From the NCBI GenBank assembly GCA_046318595.1, contig JBKCTV010000024.1:1-64000 (forward strand): a stretch of 64,000 nucleotides of DNA, written 5' to 3'. The notes below the pieces were generated by a model. It ran no database searches, was not told the DNA's origin, and saw nothing but the letters and a program-made list of their open reading frames with translations. The position numbers were made by a program, and so were the translations under genes. This document shows positions 17,835 through 26,960 of this stretch, piece after piece (position 1 is the stretch's first letter; each line of letters opens with the position of its first letter). The stretch comes from DAITMV01 sp046318595 (lineage in GTDB: Bacteria > Pseudomonadota > Gammaproteobacteria > Burkholderiales > Burkholderiaceae_B).

Positions 17835-19175
17835 ATGAAATACCGTATTAACCCAGGGGCGTTGCAGACTGCTGCCGTGCGCGTGCCGGGCGACAAGTCC
17901 ATTTCCCACCGGGCCATCATGCTCGGTTCGATTGCCGATGGCGTGACCGACGTGCGGGGGTTTCTCGAAGGCGAGGATGCTTTATCGACTATGAACGCGT
18001 TTCGCGCCCTGGGCGTGCGAATCGAAGGGCCGGTTGCGGGCCGGGTTCGCGTCCAGGGCGTTGGCCTGCACGGTTTGCGGTTGCCGCCAGGTGCAAATGC
18101 CACGGACGTGCTGACGCTGGACTGCGGGAACTCCGGCACGTCCATGCGCCTGATGGCCGGTTTGCTGGCTGGACAGGGACGGCCCATCCGTCTCACGGGC
18201 GACGCCAGCCTGGCCCGGCGTCCGATGAAGCGCATCATCGAGCCGCTCGGCAGCATGGGTGCGCAGATTGACGCGGTCGGAGATGGTCTGCCGCCCCTGG
18301 TGGTTCGGCCGGTCGAGCGGCTGCAGGCCATCGATTACCGCTTGCCGATGGCTTCTGCCCAGGTCAAGTCGAGTATTTTGCTGGCGGGGCTCTACGCCGA
18401 TGGGCTCACGTCGGTGACCGAACCGGCGGTCACGCGCGACCATACTGAGCGCATGCTGCGCGGGTTCGGCGTTGCGGTCGATACTCAAGGCGCTAGGGTC
18501 CAGTTGCGCGGTGGGCAAAGGCTGAAAGCCTGCGCGATTGACGTGCCGGCGGATATCTCTTCGGCGGCGTTTTTGCTTGTCGCTGGTGCGATCGCCGCGC
18601 AGGCCGAGCTTACGCTCGAGCATGTCGGCGTCAATCCGACCCGCACCGGAATTCTCGATATCCTCGGTCTCATGGGGGCCCGAATCGAGTTGCGCAATCA
18701 GCGGGAGGTGGGTGGTGAGCCAGTAGCGGACCTCGTCGTGCGCGCCAGTGAGCTGCATGGCATCGACATTCCCGAGCATCTGGTGCCTCTCGCCATCGAC
18801 GAGTTTCCGGTGATTTTCGTGGCGGCGGCAAATGCCCACGGCACGACCGTCTTGCGCGGCGCGGCTGAGCTGCGCGTCAAGGAGTCGGATCGGATCGCGG
18901 TCATGGCCGATGGTTTGCAGGCCTGTGGCATCGACGCCACCCCGACGCCCGACGGCATGGTGATCGTTGGTGCTGGCGAGCGCAACGGTGCCCGTTATCG
19001 AGGCGCGCAGGTCCAGTCGCACGGCGACCACCGCATCGCGATGGCCTTCACCGTGGCGGCTCTGCGCGCCTCGTCCAGCATGGAAGTGCTTGACTGCAAA
19101 AATGTCGCTACTTCCTTTCCGGGTTTCGTCGATCTGATGAGAACGGTTGGTTTCGATCTCGAGGTGAGCGTTTGA
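17835..19175 (+). CDS. aroA: 3-phosphoshikimate 1-carboxyvinyltransferase (EPSP synthase)
   Basis: A 446-residue shikimate-pathway enzyme joining phosphoenolpyruvate to shikimate-3-phosphate. Landmarks are VPGDKSISHRAIMLGSIADG, LDCGNSGTSMRLMAGLL, ASLARRPMKRIIEPL, ASAQVKSSILLAGLYA, RVKESDRIAVMADGL and GDHRIAMAF. These read like the AroA half of Pseudomonas-type TyrA-AroA fusions rather than the E. coli-like AroA common in Burkholderia and Ralstonia. Here it is a separate gene in the expected place, its stop overlapping the cmk TTG start. The foreign-looking type and the antisense gene upstream may mark recombination at this point. Confidence 0.95.
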   Translation: MKYRINPGALQTAAVRVPGDKSISHRAIMLGSIADGVTDVRGFLEGEDALSTMNAFRALGVRIEGPVAGRVRVQGVGLHGLRLPPGANATDVLTLDCGNSGTSMRLMAGLLAGQGRPIRLTGDASLARRPMKRIIEPLGSMGAQIDAVGDGLPPLVVRPVERLQAIDYRLPMASAQVKSSILLAGLYADGLTSVTEPAVTRDHTERMLRGFGVAVDTQGARVQLRGGQRLKACAIDVPADISSAAFLLVAGAIAAQAELTLEHVGVNPTRTGILDILGLMGARIELRNQREVGGEPVADLVVRASELHGIDIPEHLVPLAIDEFPVIFVAAANAHGTTVLRGAAELRVKESDRIAVMADGLQACGIDATPTPDGMVIVGAGERNGARYRGAQVQSHGDHRIAMAFTVAALRASSSMEVLDCKNVATSFPGFVDLMRTVGFDLEVSV

Positions 19176-19837
19176 ACGACGTGTCGCCGATTATCACCAT
19201 CGACGGACCGACAGCCTCGGGCAAAGGTACGATTGCATCAGGCGTGGCCGGTGTGCTGGGGTTCAATTATCTCGATAGCGGCGCCTTGTACCGTCTGGCT
19301 GCGCTGCAGTCGGTCCGCGAACGCGTCGATCCGAACGACGATGCCGCACTCGGCGCCATGGCGCGCTGCCTGCCTATCTGCTTCGACACCAAAAAAATCC
19401 AATTGAACGGCGAGGATGTCACCGACGCGATTCGCACCGAGAGCATTGGCAATCTGGCTTCGCAGATCGCCCGTGGTGCCGGCCTGCGCCAGGGGCTGCT
19501 CGATCTGCAGCGCGCTTTCGCCAAACCTCCCGGCCTGGTGGCTGATGGCCGCGACATGGGCACCGTCGTGTTCCCGACGGCCCGTTTCAAGGTGTTTTTG
19601 ACGGCCAGTGCCGAGGTGCGCGCAGAGAGGCGATATAAGCAGTTGATCGAAAAGGGCTTTTCTGTTAAATTTGTTGACCTGCTGCAAAATCTTCAGGAAC
19701 GCGATGCACGCGACAGTTCGCGGGCGTTTGCGCCTTTGGTGCCGGCGGCGGGGGCATGGATTTTGGATTCGACCGATAAGGGCATCGACGATGTCGTGGC
19801 CGGTATCGTCGACCGCTATCGATGCGCAGAGGTATGA
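19172..19837 (+). CDS. cmk: Cytidylate kinase
   Basis: A 221-residue nucleoside-monophosphate kinase that phosphorylates CMP and dCMP. The P-loop is DGPTASGKGTIASGVA; LDSGALYRLAAL and VADGRDMGTVVFPTARFKVFLTAS are the CMP-binding and core motifs. The TTG start overlaps the aroA stop (TTGA), giving the standard N-terminus. aroA-cmk-rpsA is a classic order. An 84-bp gap precedes rpsA. Confidence 0.95.
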   Translation: MNDVSPIITIDGPTASGKGTIASGVAGVLGFNYLDSGALYRLAALQSVRERVDPNDDAALGAMARCLPICFDTKKIQLNGEDVTDAIRTESIGNLASQIARGAGLRQGLLDLQRAFAKPPGLVADGRDMGTVVFPTARFKVFLTASAEVRAERRYKQLIEKGFSVKFVDLLQNLQERDARDSSRAFAPLVPAAGAWILDSTDKGIDDVVAGIVDRYRCAEV

Positions 19838-19921
19838 CCATGGGCCGGCCTGTTTGGTGACAGACCGGATTTACAACGCCACCCGGGCCGGTGTCCGCGG
19901 TGAGATTTGATCGATTTTTAA

Positions 19922-21625
19922 ATGACCACAGACCAACTCGTAACACTCCCTACCGAAAGTTTCGCCGCGCTGTTCGAAGAAAGCCTCTCAAAACAGGAAA
20001 TGCGCACCGGCGAAGTGATTACTGCGGAAGTCGTCCGCATCGACCACAACCACGTGGTCGTCAATGCCGGCCTTAAATCCGAAAGTTTTATCCCGATCGA
20101 AGAATTCAAGACCGACCGCGGCGAGCTCGAAGTGCAGGCCGGCGATTTCGTTTCGGTCGCCATCGAGTCGCTCGAGGACGGCTACGGGGAAACGCGCCTG
20201 TCGCGCGACAAAGCCAAGCGCCTCGCGGCCTGGCTGCATCTCGAAAACGCGCTGGACTCCGGCGAGCTGGTCACCGGTACGATCACCGGCAAGGTCAAGG
20301 GCGGCCTCACGGTCATGGTCAACGGTATCCGCGCCTTCCTGCCGGGTTCGCTGGTCGACGTCCGTCCCGTCAAAGACACCACGCCGTTCGAAGGCAAAAC
20401 CCTCGAATTCCGTGTCATCAAGCTTGATCGCAAACGCAACAACGTCGTGTTGTCGCGGCGTGCCGTCGTCGAGGCCAATATGGGCGAGGAGCGTCAGAAG
20501 CTCCTCGAAACCCTGTCTGAAGGCGCGGTCGTCAAGGGCGTGGTCAAAAACATCACCGATTACGGTGCTTTCGTGGACCTGGGCGGCATCGATGGTTTGC
20601 TGCATATCACCGATCTGGCCTGGCGCCGCGTGCGGCATCCATCCGAGGTGCTGACGGTCGGTCAGGAGCTGACTGCCAAAGTGTTGAAGTTCGATCAGGA
20701 GAAAAACCGCGTTTCGCTGGGTGTCAAGCAGCTTGGCGACGATCCGTGGGTCGGTTTGTCCCGTCGTTATCCAGCGCACACGCGCTTGTTCGGCAAGGTT
20801 ACGAACATCACCGATTATGGTTCGTTCGTCGAAGTCGAGCAGGGTATCGAAGGTCTGGTGCATGTGTCCGAGATGGACTGGACCAACAAAAACGTCGATC
20901 CCAAGAAAGTTGTCACTTTGGGTGACGAAGTCGAGGTCATGGTTCTGGAAATCGACGAAGACCGTCGCCGGATCAGCTTGGGCATGAAACAGTGCAAGCC
21001 CAATCCGTGGGAAGACTTCTCGGCTACCCACAAAAAAGGCGACAAGGTCAGTGGTGCCATCAAATCAATAACCGATTTTGGCGTATTCATTGGCCTGGCC
21101 GGTGGCATCGACGGTCTGGTTCACCTGTCCGACCTGTCCTGGAATGAAACCGGCGAAGAAGCCGTTCGGCGCTTCAAGAAAGGCGACGAAGTCGAAGCCC
21201 TGGTACTGGCGATCGATACCGAACGCGAGCGTATTTCCCTGGGTATCAAGCAGTTGTCCGGAGATCCGTTCACGGTCTTCGCATCGACCAACGACAAGGG
21301 CTCAATGGTCACCGGGACGATCAAGGCGGTCGACCCCAAAGGTGCTACTGTCGATCTGGGCGACGACATCGAAGCTTACCTGCGGGCGTCCGAATTGTCG
21401 GTCGACCGGGTCGAGGACGCGCGTAACGTGCTTAAGGAAGGCGAGCCCGTGACGGCCATGGTCATCAACATCGATCGCAAGAACCGGTCGATCAGCCTGT
21501 CCTTGAAAGCCAAGGACACGGTCGACGCCGATGAGGCGATGAAACGTATGTCGGCTGAAAGCACTGCCGCTTCGGGTACGACCAACCTGGGTGCGTTGCT
21601 GAAAGCAAAATTGGGTAATCAATAA
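19922..21625 (+). CDS. rpsA: 30S ribosomal protein S1
   Basis: A 567-residue RNA-binding protein with six S1 (OB-fold) repeats, needed for initiation on most mRNAs. Repeats three to five are easily seen from [45 protein letters not shown] and [23 protein letters not shown], each ending in a [10 protein letters not shown] and [12 protein letters not shown] strand. Length is normal for betaproteobacteria. It is followed by 133 bp holding a bulged stem (about 21665-21700) without a T-run, then ihfB. Confidence 0.97.
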   Translation: MTTDQLVTLPTESFAALFEESLSKQEMRTGEVITAEVVRIDHNHVVVNAGLKSESFIPIEEFKTDRGELEVQAGDFVSVAIESLEDGYGETRLSRDKAKRLAAWLHLENALDSGELVTGTITGKVKGGLTVMVNGIRAFLPGSLVDVRPVKDTTPFEGKTLEFRVIKLDRKRNNVVLSRRAVVEANMGEERQKLLETLSEGAVVKGVVKNITDYGAFVDLGGIDGLLHITDLAWRRVRHPSEVLTVGQELTAKVLKFDQEKNRVSLGVKQLGDDPWVGLSRRYPAHTRLFGKVTNITDYGSFVEVEQGIEGLVHVSEMDWTNKNVDPKKVVTLGDEVEVMVLEIDEDRRRISLGMKQCKPNPWEDFSATHKKGDKVSGAIKSITDFGVFIGLAGGIDGLVHLSDLSWNETGEEAVRRFKKGDEVEALVLAIDTERERISLGIKQLSGDPFTVFASTNDKGSMVTGTIKAVDPKGATVDLGDDIEAYLRASELSVDRVEDARNVLKEGEPVTAMVINIDRKNRSISLSLKAKDTVDADEAMKRMSAESTAASGTTNLGALLKAKLGNQ

Positions 21626-21758
21626 GCGAGCAATAAGCGCGTATCGATAGAGCGCAATTAGATCAGGGCGACGCTGCGAAAGCCGTGTCGACCCTGTAGT
21701 CGTTGGGCCAACCAGGTGCTTTGAGTAGATGCTCGAAGCGCCTTTTTCATTAGATGTA

Positions 21759-22115
21759 ATGACCAAATCCGAATTGATCAATCGACTGGCGCAACGCTTC
21801 GAGAAACTCCCGTTTCGCGACACCGATTTTGCTGTAAAAATGATAATCGATACCATGGTGAAATCCCTGGCCGATGGTGTGCGCATCGAAATCCGCGGCT
21901 TCGGCAGCTTTTCCCTGACGCATCGTCCGGCAAGGCTAGGCCGTAATCCTAAATCGGGCGAGCAAGTCCATGTTCCGGAAAAGCGCGTGCCACACTTCAA
22001 ACCGGGTAAGGAGCTGCGCGAGCGTGTCGATCAGGCCTCCCGGCAACAGTCCAGGCACGCGGCTCAGGCAGACAGCGTCGCATTTGTTTTTCCGGCTGAC
22101 CAGGGGGCGGCTTGA
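21759..22115 (+). CDS. ihfB: Integration host factor subunit beta
   Basis: A 118-residue DNA-bending protein that pairs with Ihf[15 protein letters not shown] is the conserved start, and [45 protein letters not shown] is the beta-arm and core. An in-frame ATG 30 bp upstream is possible, but the family start fits better. The C-terminal tail (about 20 residues, Gln/Ala-rich) is longer than in E. coli. IHF is relevant to this window because IHF-type sites lie before both ECF sigma genes at 26 kb. Confidence 0.93.
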   Translation: MTKSELINRLAQRFEKLPFRDTDFAVKMIIDTMVKSLADGVRIEIRGFGSFSLTHRPARLGRNPKSGEQVHVPEKRVPHFKPGKELRERVDQASRQQSRHAAQADSVAFVFPADQGAA

Positions 22116-22414
22116 AAATACTTCGCTGGGTCGTTCGCGCGCTGCTGTTCGTTTTGGTTTTGAGCTTTTCATTACGCAATATTCAAACCGTCCAGCTCGA
22201 AATCGTCCCCGGCTATACCGTGCAATTACCGCTCATCGTCCTCATGCTGCTCGTTTTTATCACGGGTGTGGTTACCGCCTGGCTGTTACTGTTGCCGTCC
22301 TGGTGGAAAGCTCGGCGTGCAGTTGGTTGCCACCATCTGGCGGCGAACGGAGAGCCATCGGCTAGTGTTCCGCCTGGCGCCACGCTAGCGCAGGACCGCC
22401 CGTATGGAATTTGA
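22112..22414 (+). CDS. lapA: LapA-family inner-membrane protein (LPS assembly)
   Basis: A 100-residue protein with two hydrophobic segments, roughly residues 7-23 ([17 protein letters not shown]) and 37-63 ([26 protein letters not shown]), separated by the [11 protein letters not shown] stretch typical of the LapA/DUF1049 domain. In E. coli LapA works with LapB and FtsH in controlling LpxC and so lipid A synthesis. The TTG start overlaps the ihfB stop, and its 3' end overlaps lapB by 11 bp. Confidence 0.85.
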   Translation: MKILRWVVRALLFVLVLSFSLRNIQTVQLEIVPGYTVQLPLIVLMLLVFITGVVTAWLLLLPSWWKARRAVGCHHLAANGEPSASVPPGATLAQDRPYGI

Positions 22415-23618
22415 AGTCTGGTGGTTGTTGGTCGTTCCGCTGGTGTTCGTCCTGGGCTGGTGCGCTGCGCGCTTCGACTTACGGCAGGCGCGGAAGACTG
22501 CGCAGACGCTGCCGTCTTCGTACTTTCGCGGGGTCAACTTCCTACTGAACGAACAGCCAGATCATGCCATCGACGCGTTTCTCGAAGTCGCCAATCTAAA
22601 TACCGAAACTGCCGAGCTGCATTTCGCTCTGGCTAATCTGTTCCGTAAGCGCGGGGAAGTCGACCGGGCGATCCGTATTCACGAATCGCTCAAAGGCCGC
22701 GCTGACCTAAGCGAACACCATCGGCTGCAAGCCGTCTATGAGTCGGGCGTGGACTATTTGCGTGCCGGTATTCTCGACCGTGCCGAGGCTGCGTTCGAAT
22801 CGCTGCGCGACACGCCGCGTGCGGCCGAGGCCTCCCGCAAGCTGTTGGAACTCTACGAAATCGAAAAAGCCTGGGACAAGGCGATCGCCGAGGCCGGCCG
22901 GCTGCAAAGTTTGGATGCCCCCATCAAGCTCAGCGATATTGCTCATTTTCACTGTGAGCTGGCCGAGGTGGCGTTGAGCGACGATGATTCGATCCGCGCT
23001 TTCGAAGCCCTGAGCGACGCGTTGGCAGTGCATCCGGGCAGCGTTCGGGCGACTTTGATGATGGGCGAAATCGCCCTTGCGCACGACGATCGCGACAAAG
23101 CCATCGAGTATTGGCATGCCTCGGAAAAACAAAATCCCTGGTATTTGCCGCTGGTCGGCCTGCATTTATGGAAAGCCTACGAAGCCAAAGGTGCTGTGGC
23201 TGAGGGCCTGGCTGCGCTCGAGCGCTACTGCACGGATTACCCGTCGATCGATTTGCTCAAGGTATGGGTCGATGCATTGCTGCAGAATCACGGTCCGCAT
23301 GAGGCGTATGCCCGGCTGCGCATGCAGATCCGGCGCCTGCCGAGCTTGCTCGGGCTCGATCGTTTACTGCTCATGCAGATCGATTCGACCGACGACGAGG
23401 AGCGGCGGCGCGACCTCGTCATGATGCGCGAATTGATGGCGCGGCACACCGCGCGGCTGGCGCGTTTCCGTTGTCATATCTGTGGCTTTCAGGCTAAGCA
23501 GTTTTATTGGCAATGCCCGGGCTGCGCCACCTGGGACAGTATTATTCCACGACGCGTCGAAGAGCTCGATTTTTATCCAATCCCCGATAAGCCGCCAGTG
23601 GCGGCGCATTCCCCATGA
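22404..23618 (+). CDS. lapB: LPS-assembly regulator LapB (TPR protein with rubredoxin-like zinc site)
   Basis: A 404-residue membrane-anchored TPR protein that in E. coli recruits LpxC to FtsH for degradation. An N-terminal transmembrane helix ([21 protein letters not shown]) is followed by [20 protein letters not shown] and a run of TPR repeats to about residue 345. The C-terminus is a rubredoxin-type metal knuckle, [23 protein letters not shown]. It overlaps lapA by 11 bp and hldD by an ATGA. Confidence 0.93.
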   Translation: MEFEVWWLLVVPLVFVLGWCAARFDLRQARKTAQTLPSSYFRGVNFLLNEQPDHAIDAFLEVANLNTETAELHFALANLFRKRGEVDRAIRIHESLKGRADLSEHHRLQAVYESGVDYLRAGILDRAEAAFESLRDTPRAAEASRKLLELYEIEKAWDKAIAEAGRLQSLDAPIKLSDIAHFHCELAEVALSDDDSIRAFEALSDALAVHPGSVRATLMMGEIALAHDDRDKAIEYWHASEKQNPWYLPLVGLHLWKAYEAKGAVAEGLAALERYCTDYPSIDLLKVWVDALLQNHGPHEAYARLRMQIRRLPSLLGLDRLLLMQIDSTDDEERRRDLVMMRELMARHTARLARFRCHICGFQAKQFYWQCPGCATWDSIIPRRVEELDFYPIPDKPPVAAHSP

Positions 23619-24634
23619 CAACGCATATCGTAGTGACCGGCGCGGCCGGCTTTATCGGCAATAATCTCGTGCGTGCATTGAACGCGCGTGGGCTCACCGA
23701 CATCATCGCCGTCGACAGCCTCACCCGCGCCGACAAATTCCTCAATCTGACCGGCTGCGACGTGGCCGACTACATGGACAAAACCGAATTTCGGGCGCGG
23801 CTCAAGGCGGACGGTCTTCCGGCCATCGAAGCGATTTTTCATGAAGGTGCGTGTTCCGACACCATGGAGCACAATGGTGCTTATATGATGGACAACAACT
23901 ACCGCTATACGGTGGATGTGTTCGAATACGCGCAGGCCCGGAAAATCCCTTTGTTGTACGCCTCGTCGGCGGCGGTCTATGGCGGTGGCACCCGATTCGT
24001 CGAGCAGCGCGATGCCGAGGCGCCCTTGAACGTGTATGGCTATTCGAAGTTTTTATTCGATCAGGCGCTGCGCCGTGCCTTGCGCGCCGGTCTGCGGGCG
24101 CCCGTCACGGGCTTTCGATACTTCAACGTCTACGGTCCGCACGAGCAACATAAAGGACGCATGGCATCGGTGGCGTTTCATCATTTTCAACAGTTTCGCG
24201 CCGACGGCCGGGTGCGTTTATTTGGCGGCTGGGATGGGTACGCGGATGGGGCTCAGCAGCGCGATTTCGTATCCGTAGACGATGTGGTTGCCGTCAACCT
24301 GCATTTTTTGGATAAACAAGGCCCTTCAGGCGTGTTCAATCTCGGGACGGGCCGTGCGCAAACCTTTAACGACGTGGCGCTCGCGGTGCTCAATGCAATG
24401 CGCCGGCATACGGGGCAGGCGGAGCTGGGCCTGTCCCGGGCGGTCTCCGATTGGTTTCTGGAATATATTCCTTTTCCGGATGCGCTCAAAGGAAAATACC
24501 AAAGCTTTACTCAGGCTGATTTGACGCAACTGCGCGCGGCCGGCTGTGGCCATGATTTTCTGTCGGTCGAAGCCGGGATTGCGCGTTATATCGATTATTT
24601 GCAAAAAAACCCAAAAAATTTTGGAACTAATTAA
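23615..24634 (+). CDS. hldD: ADP-L-glycero-D-manno-heptose-6-epimerase
   Basis: A 339-residue short-chain epimerase providing ADP-L,D-heptose for the LPS inner core. It has the NADP-binding start [17 protein letters not shown], then [26 protein letters not shown] and the catalytic [20 protein letters not shown] and [15 protein letters not shown] are family-specific. Heptose synthesis next to lapA/lapB groups LPS functions. The last 12 bp overlap a GGAACT element on the same strand, and a strong terminator lies 148 bp beyond the stop. Confidence 0.95.
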   Translation: MTTHIVVTGAAGFIGNNLVRALNARGLTDIIAVDSLTRADKFLNLTGCDVADYMDKTEFRARLKADGLPAIEAIFHEGACSDTMEHNGAYMMDNNYRYTVDVFEYAQARKIPLLYASSAAVYGGGTRFVEQRDAEAPLNVYGYSKFLFDQALRRALRAGLRAPVTGFRYFNVYGPHEQHKGRMASVAFHHFQQFRADGRVRLFGGWDGYADGAQQRDFVSVDDVVAVNLHFLDKQGPSGVFNLGTGRAQTFNDVALAVLNAMRRHTGQAELGLSRAVSDWFLEYIPFPDALKGKYQSFTQADLTQLRAAGCGHDFLSVEAGIARYIDYLQKNPKNFGTN

Positions 24635-24650
24635 TTTTATATGACACAGA
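24623..24650 (+). promoter_or_regulatory. Hrp-box-like ECF promoter element (GGAACT-N15-ACACAGA)
   Basis: The element overlaps the hldD stop and matches the HrpL-type pattern GGAACC-N15/16-CCACNNA with two mismatches. No effector gene follows directly; a stem-loop region, a terminator and a DUF4864 gene lie downstream. Confidence 0.4.
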
Positions 24651-24781
24651 GTAGTGTCGGTGCACGAAATTTCGTTTCGAGCTCTCTTTCCCCTGAGAGA
24701 GTGCGCACCGGCTCTGTCGGATACTCGTTGGTTTCGCCCGATTCCAACGCCCGGCAGGTTTGTCTCCTCAAGCTTTACTTT

Positions 24782-24809
24782 GGCCCGCTGCATGGCGGGC
24801 CTTTTTTTT
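24782..24809 (+). terminator. Rho-independent terminator downstream of hldD
   Basis: GGCCCGC (24782-24788) pairs with GCGGGCC (24795-24801) around a 6-base loop and is followed by eight T. It closes the hldD transcript, and any transcript starting at the GGAACT element. Confidence 0.9.
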
Positions 24810-24845
24810 CTTGGCAGTCTGCACAAAAAGAGTTAACCTTTCTCG

Positions 24846-25286
24846 ATGAAAAGTGCCCTGTTGAGCCTTCGCGCTGCGGTTTCGAGTTTATTGTTGATGG
24901 CTGCGCTGTTTGCATCGAGTGCCCATGCGCTGCCGCGCGCCGAGCTCAAGCAGATACGCAGTGTCATCACGGATCAGCTCGACGCCTTGGCTCGCAACGA
25001 CGCCAGCCGGGCCTTTGCTCATACCTCCCCGCTGTTGCAGGAAAAAATCGGTACGCCAGCCAATTTTCTGGATATGATAAAAAACACTTATGGTGTCATT
25101 TACCGACACGTTTCAGTCCAGTTTCTGCAACAAAGCGAGCAAAACGCTGCCGTATATCAGTATGTTCAATTGTCGGACGAAATGGGTCGTGTGTGGATGG
25201 CCCGTTACCGTATGCTGAAAACTGCCAAAAACCGCTGGACCATTGACGGTTGTGAGCTCGAGCAAACCGATTTCACGGTCGTTTGA
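24846..25286 (+). CDS. Exported DUF4864-domain protein
   Basis: A 146-residue protein with a signal peptide (LRAAVSSLLLMAALFASSAHA) and a DUF4864-type body: LKQIRSVITDQLDALARNDASRAFAHTSPLLQEKIGTPANFLDMIKNTYGVIYRHVSV. The fold is probably NTF2-like, and the function is unknown. It ends 46 bp before the convergent ECF sigma gene. The gene starts 36 bp after a strong terminator, so it needs its own promoter or depends on readthrough from the GGAACT element at 24623. Confidence 0.8.
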   Translation: MKSALLSLRAAVSSLLLMAALFASSAHALPRAELKQIRSVITDQLDALARNDASRAFAHTSPLLQEKIGTPANFLDMIKNTYGVIYRHVSVQFLQQSEQNAAVYQYVQLSDEMGRVWMARYRMLKTAKNRWTIDGCELEQTDFTVV

Positions 25287-25332
25287 CCTTCTGGCTACTA
25301 ATCTGAATTTCGCACAAATTTTGATGTCAGGC

Positions 25333-25992
25333 TCAAAATACGTCGCGTAAAGTATCGCGAGCGCGCGACAGCCGCGACCGGACCGTTCCGACCGGGATGC
25401 TGAGCTCGAGTGCGGTATCTTCGTAGGTGTAACCGTCCATGACGACCAGTTGAACGACCGATGCCATCGATCCAGGAAGCTTGCTAATTGCCAACCGAAG
25501 GCGTCCCATCATTTCGGCGCGAAGGACCATGGTCATCGGGTCATCAGCGAATTCCGTATGGATTTGCTCGCCCAGGTCGTCCGTGTTTTCGAACTGGTAA
25601 CGGTATTCGGGAGCGCGGGTTATGTTGCTACGAACGACATTCAGGGCGATACCGTATAGCCAGGTTTCCGGTTTGGATTCACCCCGGAATTTGTGCCAGC
25701 AACGGTAGGCTTCCATGAATGCCTGTTGAACGACATCTTCTACGGAGGATGTGTTGCGCATGTTCTTGCGGATGAATGCAGTTAATTTAACTTTTTGAGC
25801 GCGAAAAAGCAGTTCGAAAGCGCTCATGTCAGTCGCGCTACAGGGAGAGAAAACTTCTGCTTGCGCATGCTCTTCTTCCTGCACTTCTTCGAATTCGTCG
25901 TCTTCCCCGTTGAAAAGCGTCTCGATCAGATGGCCGTCAATGAGGTCGAGGTTAAATTCGTTGTCGCTGGATTGGTGTGCTGCTGACTGCAT
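25333..25992 (-). CDS. ECF sigma factor, copy 1 of a tandem pair
   Basis: A 219-residue group IV sigma factor. An acidic N-terminal extension of about 70 residues (ETLFNGEDDEFEEVQEEEHAQAEV) precedes region 2 (FRAQKVKLTAFIRKNMRNTSSVEDVVQQAF, then YRCWHKFRGESKPETWLYGIA) and region 4 (LPGSMASVVQLVVMDGYTYEDTALELSIPVGTVRSRLSRARD). The start was chosen because AAGGGAG lies six bases before this ATG; an ATG 18 bp upstream has none. In regions 2 and 4 it is roughly three-quarters identical to copy 2. No anti-sigma gene is adjacent. A sigma-54 type promoter and an IHF-type site lie just upstream, an arrangement known from hrpL of Pseudomonas and Erwinia. Confidence 0.9.
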   Translation of the reverse strand: MQSAAHQSSDNEFNLDLIDGHLIETLFNGEDDEFEEVQEEEHAQAEVFSPCSATDMSAFELLFRAQKVKLTAFIRKNMRNTSSVEDVVQQAFMEAYRCWHKFRGESKPETWLYGIALNVVRSNITRAPEYRYQFENTDDLGEQIHTEFADDPMTMVLRAEMMGRLRLAISKLPGSMASVVQLVVMDGYTYEDTALELSIPVGTVRSRLSRARDTLRDVF

Positions 25993-26043
25993 TGCATTCT
26001 CCCTTGACATTCAACCGGGTTTGGCTGATATGCCCTAAAGATA

Positions 26044-26059
26044 TGCATCAACTGTGCCA
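26044..26059 (-). promoter_or_regulatory. Sigma-54 (-24/-12) promoter of ECF sigma copy 1
   Basis: TGGCACAGTTGATGCA on the minus strand keeps the obligatory GG-N10-GC spacing and all but one strongly conserved base of TGGCAC-N5-TTGCA. It stands about 52 bp before the start codon. Confidence 0.75.
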
Positions 26060-26074
26060 CCTATTTTTTTATGA

Positions 26075-26087
26075 TAATTTATTGATT
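26075..26087 (-). promoter_or_regulatory. IHF-type site upstream of the sigma-54 promoter (copy 1)
   Basis: AATCAATAAATTA on the minus strand matches WATCAA-N4-TTR without mismatch and lies 15 bp upstream of the -24 element in an A+T-rich stretch, where IHF bends DNA to bring a bound activator to sigma-54 holoenzyme. Confidence 0.6.
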
Positions 26088-26171
26088 TTAAACAGTAAAA
26101 TTTTTTTAGGGAAATGGTTTTGTTATAGGTATTCGAAATTAAGCAGGTTTTTTTTTAAGGATTCCTGAATG

Positions 26172-26795
26172 TCATATGAGTAAGCGCAAGATTTCGCGCG
26201 CACGCGACAGACGCGACCGTATGGTGCCAGCCGGTAGATGAAGCACCTGTGCCGCTTCTTCGTAGCTATAGCCATCGAGAACGATTAGTTGCACGACCTC
26301 GCCCATGGATTCTGGCAAGGTTTCGATGGCGCGCTGCAACTCGATGATCATTTCCCCTTTAAGGATGATCTGCAGCGGATCTTCGGCAAACTCGGTTTCA
26401 GTGAAGTCGTGCGCCTCATCGGTGCTTTCGAATTGATAGCGGTATTCGGCCGAACGGGTGACGTTGCTCCGAACGACATTCAAGGCGATACCGAAAAGCC
26501 AGGTTTCCGGTTTCGAGTCGCCCCGAAATTTATGCCAGCACCGAAAAGCTTCTATGAACGATTGCTGAACTAAGTCCTCGACCGAGGATCGGTTACGCAT
26601 GTGCTTGTTGATAAAGCTCGTCAGTTTATGGCGTTGTGCCTGAAAGAGCTTTTCGAAAGTCCGGATATCTGCTGCGGTGCGTGGACTGTAACAAATAAGC
26701 TCTTCGAGTGGTATGGAAAACTCGTCATTTAAGACTTCATTCAACATATCATCTGCAGAATAAGGTTGTGGGTTCATCGACTGCTTATGCCCCAT
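26172..26795 (-). CDS. ECF sigma factor, copy 2 of a tandem pair
   Basis: A 207-residue group IV sigma factor paralogous to the gene immediately downstream. Region 2 is FQAQRHKLTSFINKHMRNRSSVEDLVQQSF with FRCWHKFRGDSKPETWLFGIALN; region 4 is LPESMGEVVQLIVLDGYSYEEAAQVLHLPAGTIRSRLSRARE. The N-terminal extension is shorter than in copy 1 and less acidic. The start is uncertain: the ATG used here would leave a leader of only about a dozen bases after the predicted sigma-54 start, and a second ATG 18 bp inside (MNPQPYS) is possible. About 180 bp of A+T-rich DNA separates the two sigma genes. No anti-sigma factor is visible. Confidence 0.9.
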   Translation of the reverse strand: MGHKQSMNPQPYSADDMLNEVLNDEFSIPLEELICYSPRTAADIRTFEKLFQAQRHKLTSFINKHMRNRSSVEDLVQQSFIEAFRCWHKFRGDSKPETWLFGIALNVVRSNVTRSAEYRYQFESTDEAHDFTETEFAEDPLQIILKGEMIIELQRAIETLPESMGEVVQLIVLDGYSYEEAAQVLHLPAGTIRSRLSRAREILRLLI

Positions 26796-26818
26796 ATGAG
26801 CTAGTACAATGGAGGAGA

Positions 26819-26834
26819 CGCACTAAGTATGCCA
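26819..26834 (-). promoter_or_regulatory. Sigma-54 type promoter of ECF sigma copy 2
   Basis: TGGCATACTTAGTGCG on the minus strand keeps the GG-N10-GC spacing; it is weaker than the copy 1 site, differing at three consensus positions. Confidence 0.6.
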
Positions 26835-26848
26835 TATTTAAAATAAAA

Positions 26849-26861
26849 CAAATATATGATT
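26849..26861 (-). promoter_or_regulatory. IHF-type site upstream of the sigma-54 promoter (copy 2)
   Basis: AATCATATATTTG on the minus strand matches WATCAR-N4-TTR with one mismatch, 14 bp upstream of the -24 element, almost the same spacing as for copy 1. Confidence 0.4.
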
Positions 26862-26960
26862 TTAAAAGACTTTAATAGCATTTTAAAAGAATTTATTAAG
26901 GAAATCTTAAAAATCACTGAATGTTTGTAAGTTTTCCTTAAAAGCTAAAGGTTTTCCCTG

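Noticed and set aside
24641..25246. Long open frame covering the hldD-DUF4864 gap
   Set aside because: It crosses a strong terminator and overlaps the DUF4864 gene in another frame; its composition is unlike a real protein.
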